NCBI GenBank assembly: GCA_045106235.1
Contig: JBGCEJ010000011.1
Coordinates: 62,001-126,000 of the forward strand
DNA from: UBA4427 sp045106235
GTDB lineage: Bacteria; Myxococcota_A; UBA9160; UBA4427
Length of the DNA stretch: 64,000 nt
Reading direction: 5' to 3'
Shown: positions 53,499-63,600 of the stretch, one piece after another
Layout: the number at the start of each line of letters is the position of its first letter
How positions within the stretch are numbered: the first letter of the stretch is position 1
Made by a program: the position numbers and the translations under genes
Notes under the pieces: generated by a model
What the model saw: only the letters and a program-made list of their open reading frames with translations
Database searches by the model: none
Told to the model about the DNA's origin: nothing

Positions 53499-55526
53499 AT
53501 GCGCGTTCGCCTTACTGAAATCCGACTCCGCCCGACGGGCAAAAAGGTTCGACTCGAACGCGATGTCGACGTCGAATCCCTGTTTATCGGCCGCGGTCCG
53601 GATAACGACCTCTCGCTGAAGGGCCTTACGATCTCGCTTCATCAAGCGACGATTCGGATGAGCGAGGGCCGCGTTTATATCGAGTCGGCATCGGGCCAAG
53701 AAATCAACGTCAACGGTCTCGTGACGAACGGCGAACGCCTGGCGGTCGGCGACAAGGTCAAGCTCGGCTCCTGGGAGCTGCGGGTGCTCGAGCCCGACGT
53801 CGAGGATGAGGTCGACGTCGCGCTCGAATATGAAGAGACGGACCGCGGCGATAGCGAACGGGCCGCGCTGGATGCGCGAACGCATCTCGGGGTCGAGGTG
53901 GGTGCGCTTGCCCGGCGTCCGCTCTCATGGGCGGGGATCGCGCTTGTGCTCGCGGGCTTCCTTGCGCTGCCCCTGCTTTGGCCGAAGGCGCAGTCGCCGT
54001 GGAGTACGGGGGATGTGAGTCGCGGCCATGCGTACGTCGAGAGCGATTGTCAGGCGTGTCATTCCGGGATGTTTAAGCCCGTCGCGAACAACGATTGCAT
54101 GACCTGCCATCACGATATCGGCCGCCACGCGCCGTCCGAGATTCAGATGGCGGAGCTCGATGATGCTTCCTGCGCCAGCTGCCATTTGGAGCATCGCGGC
54201 CGCGAGGTGAACCTGGCTGATCTCGGTTCCGGCTTCTGCTCCGATTGTCATTCGGATCTGAGCGCCGAAGTGCCGGCGACGGAGCTGCGGAACGCCAGCG
54301 ATTTTGGTGAGGATCATCCGCCCTTCCAGCTCGCACTCGTGACGGATCCCGTCGAAGAAGCGGTCTCGGTCGATGTTGTTCCCGGGCTCGTTGAGAATTC
54401 AGGGCTCACCTTCAATCACTTGAAGCATGTGGGGAAGGCCGTTTCGGGTCGCGGCGATTCGAAGCAATTCCTTCAGTGTGGCGCCTGCCATCAGCCCGAC
54501 GCGGGCGGCCTGTATATGGAGCCCGTGAATTTCGAGGACCACTGCGAGGATTGTCATCGACTCGACTTTGGGAAGCGGGGCCAGACGGATTTTGCGCCGC
54601 ATGGAGATCCGGCGGCCCTTCGAAAGGAAATCCGAGGGTTTTACGCAACGCGCGTGGTGAATGGCGACGTGCGAGATCCGAAGGCGCCGCGACGTCTGCG
54701 AATCCGGCGGCCTGGCTCGACGCTTTCGAGCGAAGAGGCTTCTCTGTCCAAGGCTTGGGTGGAGAGCAAGCTCGCCGCCGCGGAGCGCCGGTTCTACGAG
54801 CAGCCCGGTACCTGCGTCACCTGTCATACCCTGGATCCCGGCGCGGCAAGCGACGGAGGGATGGGAATTGCCCCCGTTCAGGTTCAGGATATCTGGGTTC
54901 CGGGCTCTGTCTTTAGTCACGGTAGCCACGCACCCTTCGCCTGTGTGAAATGTCACCCGGCCGCAGGAGTGTACGACCCGGACCCGGATACGGATCTCGA
55001 GCGGCCTGCTTGGTCGATGGCGGATTCAATTCCCTACGAGCTGATACCGCGAGAGGCGGCGACCCCTGTGAGTACAGAGTCCAGCGATATCTTGATCCCC
55101 GCGATCGATACCTGCCGCGAGTGTCATTCGGGAGCGAATTCCTGGGGTGGCGAGACCGTACCTTCGCCCTGCTCGATGTGTCATCCCTTTCATATTCGGG
55201 AACTTGGCCCGATGTCGACGGGCGTGGAAAGCGTCAGTGCGAAGCTCGATGGGGCCGCTTCTGGATCCGCCCCCGCCGAGGGTGAAGCGGAAGAGGAGGG
55301 CGGCGAAGCGGAACCATCCGAGGCCGTCGATGATGCAGATTCGGATTCGGAGCAGGCTGGGGCGGGGCATCGCGGCCATCCCGCCTTTGCGATCAACCCG
55401 GCGATCAACCCGCGTGTGAGCGTGGGCTCCGTTGGCTCCGCGGGTGGCTCGGGGCTAACGAAGGCCGAGCGCTCCCAGGCTTGGGCCAAGATCCACTCAG
55501 GTCTCTCGGTTCCCGCACTGCGCTGA
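53499..55526 (+). CDS. FHA domain - transmembrane anchor - decaheme c-type cytochrome
   Basis: 675 aa, ATG 3 nt after the previous stop. N-terminal FHA domain (~15-95: FIGRGPDNDLSL, TISLHQ, INVNGLV) keeps the phosphothreonine-binding Arg, Ser and Asn positions. One TM helix (~144-163, WAGIALVLAGFLALPLLWP) preceded by basic residues implies FHA in the cytoplasm and the rest in the periplasm. Ten CxxCH haem sites lie between residues 184 and 558 (e.g. CQACH, CMTCH, CSDCH, CVTCH, CSMCH). The C-terminus is acidic and Gly/Ser-rich. A cytoplasmic phospho-reader tied to a periplasmic decaheme wire is unusual. Last gene before a 361-nt gap. Confidence 0.9.
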   Translation: MRVRLTEIRLRPTGKKVRLERDVDVESLFIGRGPDNDLSLKGLTISLHQATIRMSEGRVYIESASGQEINVNGLVTNGERLAVGDKVKLGSWELRVLEPDVEDEVDVALEYEETDRGDSERAALDARTHLGVEVGALARRPLSWAGIALVLAGFLALPLLWPKAQSPWSTGDVSRGHAYVESDCQACHSGMFKPVANNDCMTCHHDIGRHAPSEIQMAELDDASCASCHLEHRGREVNLADLGSGFCSDCHSDLSAEVPATELRNASDFGEDHPPFQLALVTDPVEEAVSVDVVPGLVENSGLTFNHLKHVGKAVSGRGDSKQFLQCGACHQPDAGGLYMEPVNFEDHCEDCHRLDFGKRGQTDFAPHGDPAALRKEIRGFYATRVVNGDVRDPKAPRRLRIRRPGSTLSSEEASLSKAWVESKLAAAERRFYEQPGTCVTCHTLDPGAASDGGMGIAPVQVQDIWVPGSVFSHGSHAPFACVKCHPAAGVYDPDPDTDLERPAWSMADSIPYELIPREAATPVSTESSDILIPAIDTCRECHSGANSWGGETVPSPCSMCHPFHIRELGPMSTGVESVSAKLDGAASGSAPAEGEAEEEGGEAEPSEAVDDADSDSEQAGAGHRGHPAFAINPAINPRVSVGSVGSAGGSGLTKAERSQAWAKIHSGLSVPALR

Positions 55527-55887
55527 GCCTCGGCGCGCGGTCCAGCTCGCCGACGGATGCTGAATGATGTGTTGAATAACGCCGGGTGAGAGGGGCGGCT
55601 CGTCGACCCGGGCGATGCGGCTACGTGTTGGGCGAAGGCTCGCCGCTGCTTTCGGCTCTGTGAAGTCGCTTCACACAGCAAAGTGGATTCGGTGCCGCGC
55701 TGAAAAGCCAGCCTCCGCGCGCACGAAAACACGCAAAAACAATCCGCCAATTTCCTTCAAGATATGTAGAATCGACGTCGGTCTGATCGGTCAAACCTCG
55801 CGCGCGTATTGGCTACGCCGAAGGGATGCCGAGACCACTCGTTCTGATTTTACCTTGCTCTGAGTTTTCGCTCTTCGGAGGCGCCCG
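55527..55887. other. 361-nt intergenic region splitting the electron-transfer cluster
   Basis: No gene with coding character. It contains a dyad (55659-55675), AT-richer sequence around 55735-55860 compatible with a promoter, and the GGAGG site of the lipoprotein gene at 55877-55881. Probably the promoter of the second half of the cluster. Confidence 0.6.
55659..55675. promoter_or_regulatory. CRP-like dyad TGTGA-N7-TCACA
   Basis: TGTGAAG-TCG-CTTCACA: perfect 7-bp arms, with the TGTGA/TCACA half-sites of CRP-type boxes but a 7- rather than 6-nt spacer. It lies 213 nt upstream of the lipoprotein ATG. A weak terminator hairpin is the alternative, but no T-run follows on the plus strand. Confidence 0.4.
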
Positions 55888-58320
55888 ATGATCCCCCGTT
55901 TGATGGGTCGACCGGTTCCCGCTGCGCTCCTCGCGCTCTTCGCGGCAATCTCGATTTCCGGTTGCCAAGACGGACAGATTGACACCAACCAGGTCTGTCA
56001 GTTCCAATGCGACTACACCTTTGATGGGAACGGCGATCCCGAGGCCGCAGCGCGCTTGACCGTGCGCGATGTGGTGCAGGTGATTGCGAACGCGATCGCT
56101 GAAGCGAACGCGAATGGGATCACGGATTTCACGATCTCGGTGAACGACCATTTGAATAACGTGCTTGCGGTGTACGACTCGGACGCGGATACCGTCAACT
56201 ACTCGCGGATTACCTCGCAGGAACGACCGGGCTCGGATTTTCAAGAAGATCACAGTACGACCGGTCCGCTGGATACGGACGTCAATTTCGGGCTGTCAAC
56301 GATGAGCGAGGCGCTGGATACGGCGCTGGACGGTATCTTTATTCCGGCTAGTTACGCGGCGATCAGTAAGGCCGGCACGGCGAACTACTTCTCGACTCAG
56401 GGCAACGCGTTCTCGACTCGAACTGCGAATACGCTGATCCAGCAGAACTTCGTGCCGGGTGAAACGGATCGCCCGGGTGGTCCGCTCTTCGCGGTTCAAA
56501 TCGCTCAGCTTGTCTGCAGCGACATCAATACGCGGCAGAACGTGACGGTGGTCGGGAACGATGTCTCGAACGCGACGGGGAGTGCTCCGCTCGCCGGCCC
56601 CAATGATCTGCTTGGGCCGCGCCGCTTGCCTGTGGGTTTTGCTGCGGATCCCGGTGGTTTGCCGCTCTATAAAGACGGCATCCCGGAACTCGATGAAATG
56701 GGCGATGCGACGGATCGGACCGGCAAGGTTGTTGTGGGTTCCGTAGGGATTGAATACAACGGCATCTATTCCTTGGATCGCGACGCAACGAACAAGGATC
56801 GAAATATCGAAGAACGCATTGCGGTTGCTGCAACCCGCGGCTTTGAGGCCGATAAGGAGCGCCGCGCGAACCGGATTACGGTTGCGGGACGCGCGCTTCG
56901 CTTCTTCGACGATGGCGGCACGCGGAGTCGTGCTTCCGACGTGACGGCGATCTTGCCCGGGGATGTGGGGAACGAAGCGGCGATCCTTGCTCTGCTTGCC
57001 GCTGAGAACGGCGGCGTAACGGGCGACTTCGTGAACGACACGCTCTATTTCCCCTTCGACGAGCCCCGGCAAGGTGTTTTCTTTTTGGATCCGGCTTCAG
57101 GCATCGTTGCTGAGGATTTCGAGGCTGCGGACGCTGGTGCGGCCGCGGTGGCCCAAGGGCTGGCGGATGCCCGCGGCGAGAAGCTGGTGGATTCGGCGGG
57201 CGCGGATCGCTACCCCGCGATCGATTCAGTCTTTCCGGCGACGGGTGCGGGCGGACTGACCTCAGAAGAGACGCAGGAACTCTTGATCAACGCGCTGCTG
57301 CTTGCGGAGAATACGCGGGCGCAAACGCGGACTCCCCTTGGCGGTCAGGCGCGCATCGATGTCGCCGTGGTCGATCTTGATGGAAACGTGCTGGGCTTCG
57401 CGCGTTCGCAAGACGCTCTGATCGACGGTGTCGACGTGACGATTGCGAAGACGCGACAGGCCGCGTTCTGGTCGAAGAATAATGCGCGAACGCAGATTTT
57501 GGCCGCGGAAGATCCGCTCGGAAATAACGGTCTGCTGAATACGCGTAACTTCGACGACTATATTCAGGATACGGCGGATTTTCTGGGCGAAGACCCGGCG
57601 GATATCTTCGAAGGATCTTTTGCCTGGTCTTCTATCGCGTTAGGCGGCATCGCGAATCCCGACTTTCCGCCCGGAGTGTTGGATGCCGACGAGGGGCCGC
57701 TGAGTCGGAACGACCAGGAATGGAGCATCTTCAGTACGGGAATCCAGACGGAGATCGTGCTGCCGGGGATCGCGCTGGGTCTTTGCGAAGAAGTTCCAGA
57801 CCTGGCGGATGTCTTGAACGAGTTGAATAACGACCTCGGCGGACTTGTCCCGCCACTCGCCGACCCCTTCGATATCAGTGCCGGGGGCGTCGCTGCCCGG
57901 CGCACTTTCTGCCGCAACTTCCGCACGGCTGCGATTGGGAATCCTGATCCGGCTCAGCAGGAGACCTGCATCCAAGGTGTTCAGGATGGTCTCGGAGGCG
58001 GTGGCTCGCTGATCACCGGCCTCCAAAACGGCTTTCATATATTCCAGGGCGCTGTGCCGATCTACCGCGGAAACACTTTGATTGGCGCCTACGGCGTATC
58101 CGGCGATGGCGCGGAGCAGGACGATTTCGTTCCCTTCGTCGCCCTGGACATCGTGAACAAGAATCAGACCCGGCGCGGCGCGCTGAGCCCGATCGGGAAC
58201 GCGCCGAAGAGCATTCGCGCGGACCGGATTTCCGTACAAGACATCAACCTTCGTTACGTCGTGTGCCCACCTGCTCCGTTCCTGAGCAGCAATGAGCAGA
58301 ATGGATGTTCAGGACGATGA
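55888..58320 (+). CDS. Lipoprotein with two HbpS/GlcG-like (DUF336) regions
   Basis: 810 aa. Signal sequence with lipobox SISGC gives a mature lipoprotein from Cys26. Residues ~58-210 (VQVIANAIAEANANGITDFTISVNDHLNNVLAVYDSD, later SKAGTANYFSTQGNAFSTRTA) and ~465-720 (LLINALLLAENTRA, IDVAVVDLDGNVLGFARSQDA, then FHIFQGAVPIYRGNTLIGAYGVSGDGAEQD) each follow the GlcG/HbpS pattern; the second carries the clearest PIYRGNTLIGAYGVSG ending. HbpS-type domains bind haem in some proteins. Linked by ATGA to the barrel gene, so probably a periplasmic or outer-membrane accessory to the cytochromes (inference). Strong GGAGG six nt upstream. Confidence 0.78.
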   Translation: MIPRLMGRPVPAALLALFAAISISGCQDGQIDTNQVCQFQCDYTFDGNGDPEAAARLTVRDVVQVIANAIAEANANGITDFTISVNDHLNNVLAVYDSDADTVNYSRITSQERPGSDFQEDHSTTGPLDTDVNFGLSTMSEALDTALDGIFIPASYAAISKAGTANYFSTQGNAFSTRTANTLIQQNFVPGETDRPGGPLFAVQIAQLVCSDINTRQNVTVVGNDVSNATGSAPLAGPNDLLGPRRLPVGFAADPGGLPLYKDGIPELDEMGDATDRTGKVVVGSVGIEYNGIYSLDRDATNKDRNIEERIAVAATRGFEADKERRANRITVAGRALRFFDDGGTRSRASDVTAILPGDVGNEAAILALLAAENGGVTGDFVNDTLYFPFDEPRQGVFFLDPASGIVAEDFEAADAGAAAVAQGLADARGEKLVDSAGADRYPAIDSVFPATGAGGLTSEETQELLINALLLAENTRAQTRTPLGGQARIDVAVVDLDGNVLGFARSQDALIDGVDVTIAKTRQAAFWSKNNARTQILAAEDPLGNNGLLNTRNFDDYIQDTADFLGEDPADIFEGSFAWSSIALGGIANPDFPPGVLDADEGPLSRNDQEWSIFSTGIQTEIVLPGIALGLCEEVPDLADVLNELNNDLGGLVPPLADPFDISAGGVAARRTFCRNFRTAAIGNPDPAQQETCIQGVQDGLGGGGSLITGLQNGFHIFQGAVPIYRGNTLIGAYGVSGDGAEQDDFVPFVALDIVNKNQTRRGALSPIGNAPKSIRADRISVQDINLRYVVCPPAPFLSSNEQNGCSGR

Positions 58321-60650
58321 GTATGCGCATGCTTTCGACACGATTGGTGATGCTCGGCCTCTCTGGTTTGCTCTGTGCGCCGAGCGCGCTGGCTTCGAAC
58401 GGACCGAGCGTTCAGCGGGTAGGTGGGCTTCCTGAAGTCGGAGACCGGGTTCTTCCCCTGCCTCGTCTCGATGCGGCGCCCGCTCCTTTTGCGGTTGAGA
58501 CGGCAAATGAGATGGCGCTTGAGGCCGATCAGGGCGGGATCCCGCGCGCGGAATGGGATGAAAGAGGACTCTCTCTCGCCCTTCCGAATGAAGTCGCGAC
58601 CTATTCCGAGATCCTGCTCGCCCAAGCCGAAGAGGAAGACGGAGGAGGCTCACGCCGCCGCCGTCGTCGTCGAAGTTTTCAGCGCCCGGGCGGAAGCCGG
58701 CAGGGCGATGCCGGCGCCGAACGCCAGCAGGCTCCGGCGCCTCCGCCCCGCGTGGTCGAACCCGTTGTGCAGGAGCCGACGCGTGTCACGCCGACAACAC
58801 CGACAACGCCCACAACTCAGAACCCCGATCGCCCGACTGTCGTGCAGCCGGAACCGGTCGTTCCCCAGGCCCCGCCCACACCCACTCCGGCTCCCACGCC
58901 TGACCTGGATCAGGGTGAGTCGGGTGGCACCTGGGAAGTGGCGCCACGCCGCTCGGGTCCGCCGCGCCGCCGCCAGCCCGTTCGCCCGGGTAACGCGCGG
59001 GACGATGACTCTGACTCGTCGGGTGGTTCGCGTGATCGCCGTCGGCGCCCTGTCGTGCGGTACGAAAACGAACTGCCGGACTACGAGTTCGTGGCCGTCC
59101 CCGATCGCTGGCGCATCGTCGAGAACATCGGCGTCAACGAGAAATGGTACGACCCGTATAACCAGAACACGCTGAAGGCGGATCGCCCGATCTTCGGAAC
59201 CGAAGACTGGTTCGTGAACCTGAACCTGGTCTACGACGGACTCGTCGAGCTTCGCCGCATCCCCACGCCGACCGGCGTCGCGGGCGATAACCGACCACAG
59301 ACCGATCTCTTCGGCGACGGTGAGCAGTTCGTGACGGCGCATACGCTGATCGCATCCGTTGCGATCCTGCAGGGGGACACGACGTTCCGACCGCCGGACT
59401 GGGAATTCCGCGTGACGGCGGCGGCCAACGTGAATCAGGCGCAGATCAATCAGCTCGGCGCCTTGAAGCTCGACCCGCGCGAAAACGACGAACGCTTCGA
59501 TCATTTTATCGCGATTCAAGAAGCCTTCGTCGACAAGCATCTCTGGAACCGCACGGACCGCTTCGACTTCGACAGTCTCCGCGTCGGTATCCAGCCCTTC
59601 AATGCGGATTTCCGCGGCTTCCTCTTCGATAGCTCCGAGCCGGGCATCCGCCTCTTCGGCAATCTCTTCAATAACCGAGCCCAGTACAATCTCGCGTTCT
59701 TCGGGCGCCTCAATAAAGACACGAACTCGGCGCTCAATAACATCGAGTCCTGGCGCGAGGACTACACGGCGATCGCGAATTTCTACTACCAGGACTTTCC
59801 GGTCCTCGGCTTCAACGTCGAGGCGATCTTCGCCGCGAACATCAACCGCGAATCCGATCGCCGCGACTTCGATGACAACTCGAATCTCGTGATTCCCGCC
59901 CCGGTGGGTCTGGGCCGCGGCCACGACTACGAGGCCTACTACATCGGGATCGGCGGCGACGGTCATATCGAACGCCTGAACCTGACCTTCCAGCTCTATG
60001 GCCTGTTGGGCGAGGACGATTTCAATCCCATCGCTCAGCGATCCCAGAGGATCGAGTCCTTCTTCGCGGCGATCGAGGCGTCCTATGACCTCGACTGGAT
60101 GCGGTACAAGGCCTTCATGCTTTACGCGATGGGCGATGACGATCCCTATGACGACAAGGCCCAGGGCTTCGACACGATTCTCGATAATCCGAACTTCGCG
60201 GGCGGCACGACTTCCTTCTGGCAGCGCCAGCAGATTCCCTTCGTCTTCGGCGGCGGCGTCGCGCTTTCGGGCGTGAACAGCATTGTGCCTTCGCTGCGCA
60301 GCAGCAAGATCGAGGGCCAGTCAAACTTCGTGAATCCGGGGCTTTGGCAGGTCGGCGTTGGCGCCGACTTCGACATCCTGCCGCAGCTGCGCCTGCTCAC
60401 GAACGCGACGTGGTTGTCCTGGGATTCGGTGCAGGTACTTGAAGTGCTGCGCCAGCAGGACCGACTCGATCGCGAAATCGGTTGGGATCTTTCCGCGGGC
60501 TTGATCTACCGCCCGCTGTTTTCGAATAACATCATCTTCCGCGCTTCTGGGGCCGTCTTGCTGCCCTCGAGTGGCTACGAAGAACTCTTCGACGAACGCT
60601 CGGATGAGCCGCCGTACTCCGTGCTTCTCAACCTGACGCTGACTTACTGA
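58317..60650 (+). CDS. Outer-membrane beta-barrel protein, candidate cytochrome porin
   Basis: 777 aa from the ATG overlapping the lipoprotein stop; another ATG lies at 58305. Signal peptide cleaved after ALA26. Residues ~120-240 are an Arg-rich then Pro/Thr-rich periplasmic linker (PTTPTTPTT). From ~260 to the end the sequence has alternating amphipathic strands, many aromatic residues and acidic turns, and closes with LLNLTLTY, a C-terminal aromatic as in barrel insertion signals. No named porin family recognised. Its position between a lipoprotein and a decaheme cytochrome fits the porin of a porin-cytochrome conduit. Confidence 0.77.
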   Translation: MSMRMLSTRLVMLGLSGLLCAPSALASNGPSVQRVGGLPEVGDRVLPLPRLDAAPAPFAVETANEMALEADQGGIPRAEWDERGLSLALPNEVATYSEILLAQAEEEDGGGSRRRRRRRSFQRPGGSRQGDAGAERQQAPAPPPRVVEPVVQEPTRVTPTTPTTPTTQNPDRPTVVQPEPVVPQAPPTPTPAPTPDLDQGESGGTWEVAPRRSGPPRRRQPVRPGNARDDDSDSSGGSRDRRRRPVVRYENELPDYEFVAVPDRWRIVENIGVNEKWYDPYNQNTLKADRPIFGTEDWFVNLNLVYDGLVELRRIPTPTGVAGDNRPQTDLFGDGEQFVTAHTLIASVAILQGDTTFRPPDWEFRVTAAANVNQAQINQLGALKLDPRENDERFDHFIAIQEAFVDKHLWNRTDRFDFDSLRVGIQPFNADFRGFLFDSSEPGIRLFGNLFNNRAQYNLAFFGRLNKDTNSALNNIESWREDYTAIANFYYQDFPVLGFNVEAIFAANINRESDRRDFDDNSNLVIPAPVGLGRGHDYEAYYIGIGGDGHIERLNLTFQLYGLLGEDDFNPIAQRSQRIESFFAAIEASYDLDWMRYKAFMLYAMGDDDPYDDKAQGFDTILDNPNFAGGTTSFWQRQQIPFVFGGGVALSGVNSIVPSLRSSKIEGQSNFVNPGLWQVGVGADFDILPQLRLLTNATWLSWDSVQVLEVLRQQDRLDREIGWDLSAGLIYRPLFSNNIIFRASGAVLLPSSGYEELFDERSDEPPYSVLLNLTLTY

Positions 60651-60669
60651 GCGACCCGAGGCAGATTGA

Positions 60670-63600
60670 ATGAAAGCCGCATCCACAATCCAGGCGCTTC
60701 TCACTGCGGTGAGTCTGACCGCGCTGGCCATCTTCGTATTCCTCGTTGGGACGAGCAGTCTTGGCGGGACCTCGAACGCCTCCGAGGGAGAGCATCCCCT
60801 TGAGATCGACTATCCGGTCTACCCGCCCGCGCCCCCGGACCAAACCGAAGCGATGGCCTCGACGAAGAGCGCAGGCTGCCAGTCCTGCCACACGAAGAGC
60901 GACTCCGCTTCGATGCATCCGCAGCGTTCTGTTGTTCTCGGCTGCACCGATTGTCACGGCGGCGACGCCGGTGTTCAGTTGACGACAGACGCGGCCCAGG
61001 GTTCTGCGGCTTTCGAAGAGGTGATGAATCGGGCGCATGTTCAGCCCTCTATGCCCGAGACTTGGAAAGAGCGGCGCAACGAAGTGCGCACCTACGCTCT
61101 GCTGAACCTTGAGAGCCCGGAATACGTTCGCTTCATTAACCCGTCGGATTACCGCGTGGCGGATGAGGCCTGCGGCGCTTGCCATAAGACGATCATCGAA
61201 AAGGCGAAGCGCTCGATCATGGCGACGGGCGCGATGCTCCACGGTGGCGCGTCGTACAATAACGGCATCCTTCCTTATAAGCGCTACATCCTCGGCGAGG
61301 CGTATACCCGAGAGGGACTGCCCGCGGCGATCAAGGCGAATTTCGAGGTCACCCGCGAGCAATCGGATATGGGCGTGATGGAAATGGCGCTGCCGCTTCC
61401 GGCCTGGGAGACGGTTCCGCCGGCAGACATCTTCCGCATCTTCGAACGCGGCGGTCGCAACATCAATTCCTTCTTCCCTGAGACGGGTCTCCCGAATCCG
61501 GAAGAAGAGCCGGGCAAGCCCGACGTGCGCGCGTCCTTTCGCGGCCCGGGAACGGGGAACCGCGTTTCGATCCCCGTGCTGAATATTCATAAGACGCGCC
61601 TCAACGATCCGAATATGTGGTTCATGGGCACGAAGGATCAGCCCGGCGACTTCCGTTCTTCGGGATGCGCGAGCTGCCATGTCGTTTATGCGAATGACCG
61701 CGAATGGGAAAGCTCGGGGTCCTACGCGAAATACGGCAACCGTGGTCAGTCCGCGTCGGTCGATCCGATGATCAACTCGCTCACGAACGAAAAGGGCGAG
61801 AAGGAATGGGGCCATCCGATCAAGCATGCCTTTAGTAAGGCGATTCCCACGGCGCAGTGCATGAACTGCCATATGCATCAGCCGAATATGTTCCTCAACT
61901 CCTACCTCGGATACACGATGTGGGATTACGAGTCCGACGCGCCGCTGATGTGGCCCGAAGAGCAGCAGTACCCGGATCTCGCCGAGCAGCATGAAGTGCT
62001 TGAGCGCAATCCCGAAGAGGCGTCCTATAAGGGCAAGTGGGCCGATGTTGAGTTCACCGCCGATGTCTGGGAAGACATCAACCCGAAGGCGAAGGATACG
62101 CAGTTCGCGGACTATCATGGCCATGGCTGGAACTTCCGCGCGATTTTCAAGCGCTCCCGCGACGGGACGCTCCTCGACGAAGCGGGTCTCCCGGTTCCGG
62201 ACAATCTCACGACGAAAGAGAAGTTCGACCGCGCCGTTCACATGAAGGACATCCATGCCGAGATCGGCATGCAATGTGCCGACTGCCATTTCGCGGACGA
62301 TGCGCATGGCAATGGCGAACTGCATGGCGAAGTGGCCGCGGAAGTAAATATCCGCTGTCGCGATTGTCACGGCACGGCGGACAAGTACGCGACGCTCCGC
62401 AGCTCGGGCCCCGCTTCACCGGAAGGGGGCCGCGATCTTTCGCGGCTGCGCAACGCGGATAACAGCAAGCGCTTCGAATGGCGCGGCGGCAAGCTCTATC
62501 AGAAGCTGATTCTTGCGCCGCATAAAGAATTCGCCGTGAGCCAGGTGAAGGACAGCGTCACGCCGGGTAATCCCGAGTACAACAAGAAGGCCGCTCGGGC
62601 CAAGATGATGGCGAAGGGATACGGCCAAAAATATGGCCAAAACGTCAGCAAGGAAAATCGCGCCCACGGCGACGATGAAATCGCCTGCTTTACTTGCCAC
62701 AGCTCTTGGGTGACTTCATGCGGTGGCTGCCATCTCTCGATCCAGGCGAACTGGAAAACCGAGACGCATAAGTTCGACGCCAAGACGGCCCGGAACTTCG
62801 CGACGTACAACCCGCAGGTCGCGCGCGATCAGATGTTCCAGCTGGGTAAGCACGGCACGGTCAAGGACGGGATCATTTCCCCGATTCGTTCAAGCTCCGC
62901 GCTTGTTCTTTCCTCGACGGATATCAACCGCAACCGCGTCTATATTCAGCAGCAGCCGACTTCCTCTTCAGGGTATTCGGCGCAGGCTTTCGCACCGCAT
63001 TTCCCGCATACCGTTCGGAAGACGGAAACGAAGACCTGCTCCGATTGCCATATCTCGGATGAAGGCGACAACAATGCGATCATGGCGCAGCTGCTTCTTC
63101 TCGGAACGAATTTCGTCGACTTCATGGGCTTCAACGCCTGGGTCGGTACGGAGCATGAAGTCGCAGCGATCCAGGTGACGGAATGGGATGAGCCCCAGGC
63201 CGTGATCGGGAGCTATCTCCATGAATACGCTTACCCCGACTATTTTCAGGAGCATGTCGATCGCGACCTCGAACTCACGGAAGTGACGCCGGGCTACCAG
63301 GATATGGACGCGGGCTGGATCAAGAAGACGCGCCAGTTCCTGAGCAAGAACCTGCCGGAATGGACCGGCGCGCGAGATGCGCTCTACGACGGGGAGTACA
63401 CGCATCATTCCGGACGCGTCGGCTGCCTCCAGCTTCGCGGCGAGTATCTCTACGCGGCAGAAGGCAAGAAGGGCATGCAGGCCTTTGATGTCTCGACGAT
63501 CGGGACGAAGGGTTTCTCCGAGCGCATCATCACGGCGCCCTGGTCACCGCTCGGCCAGAACGTACGGATCAAGAGCAAGAACGCGACGTGCGTGGCGCTG

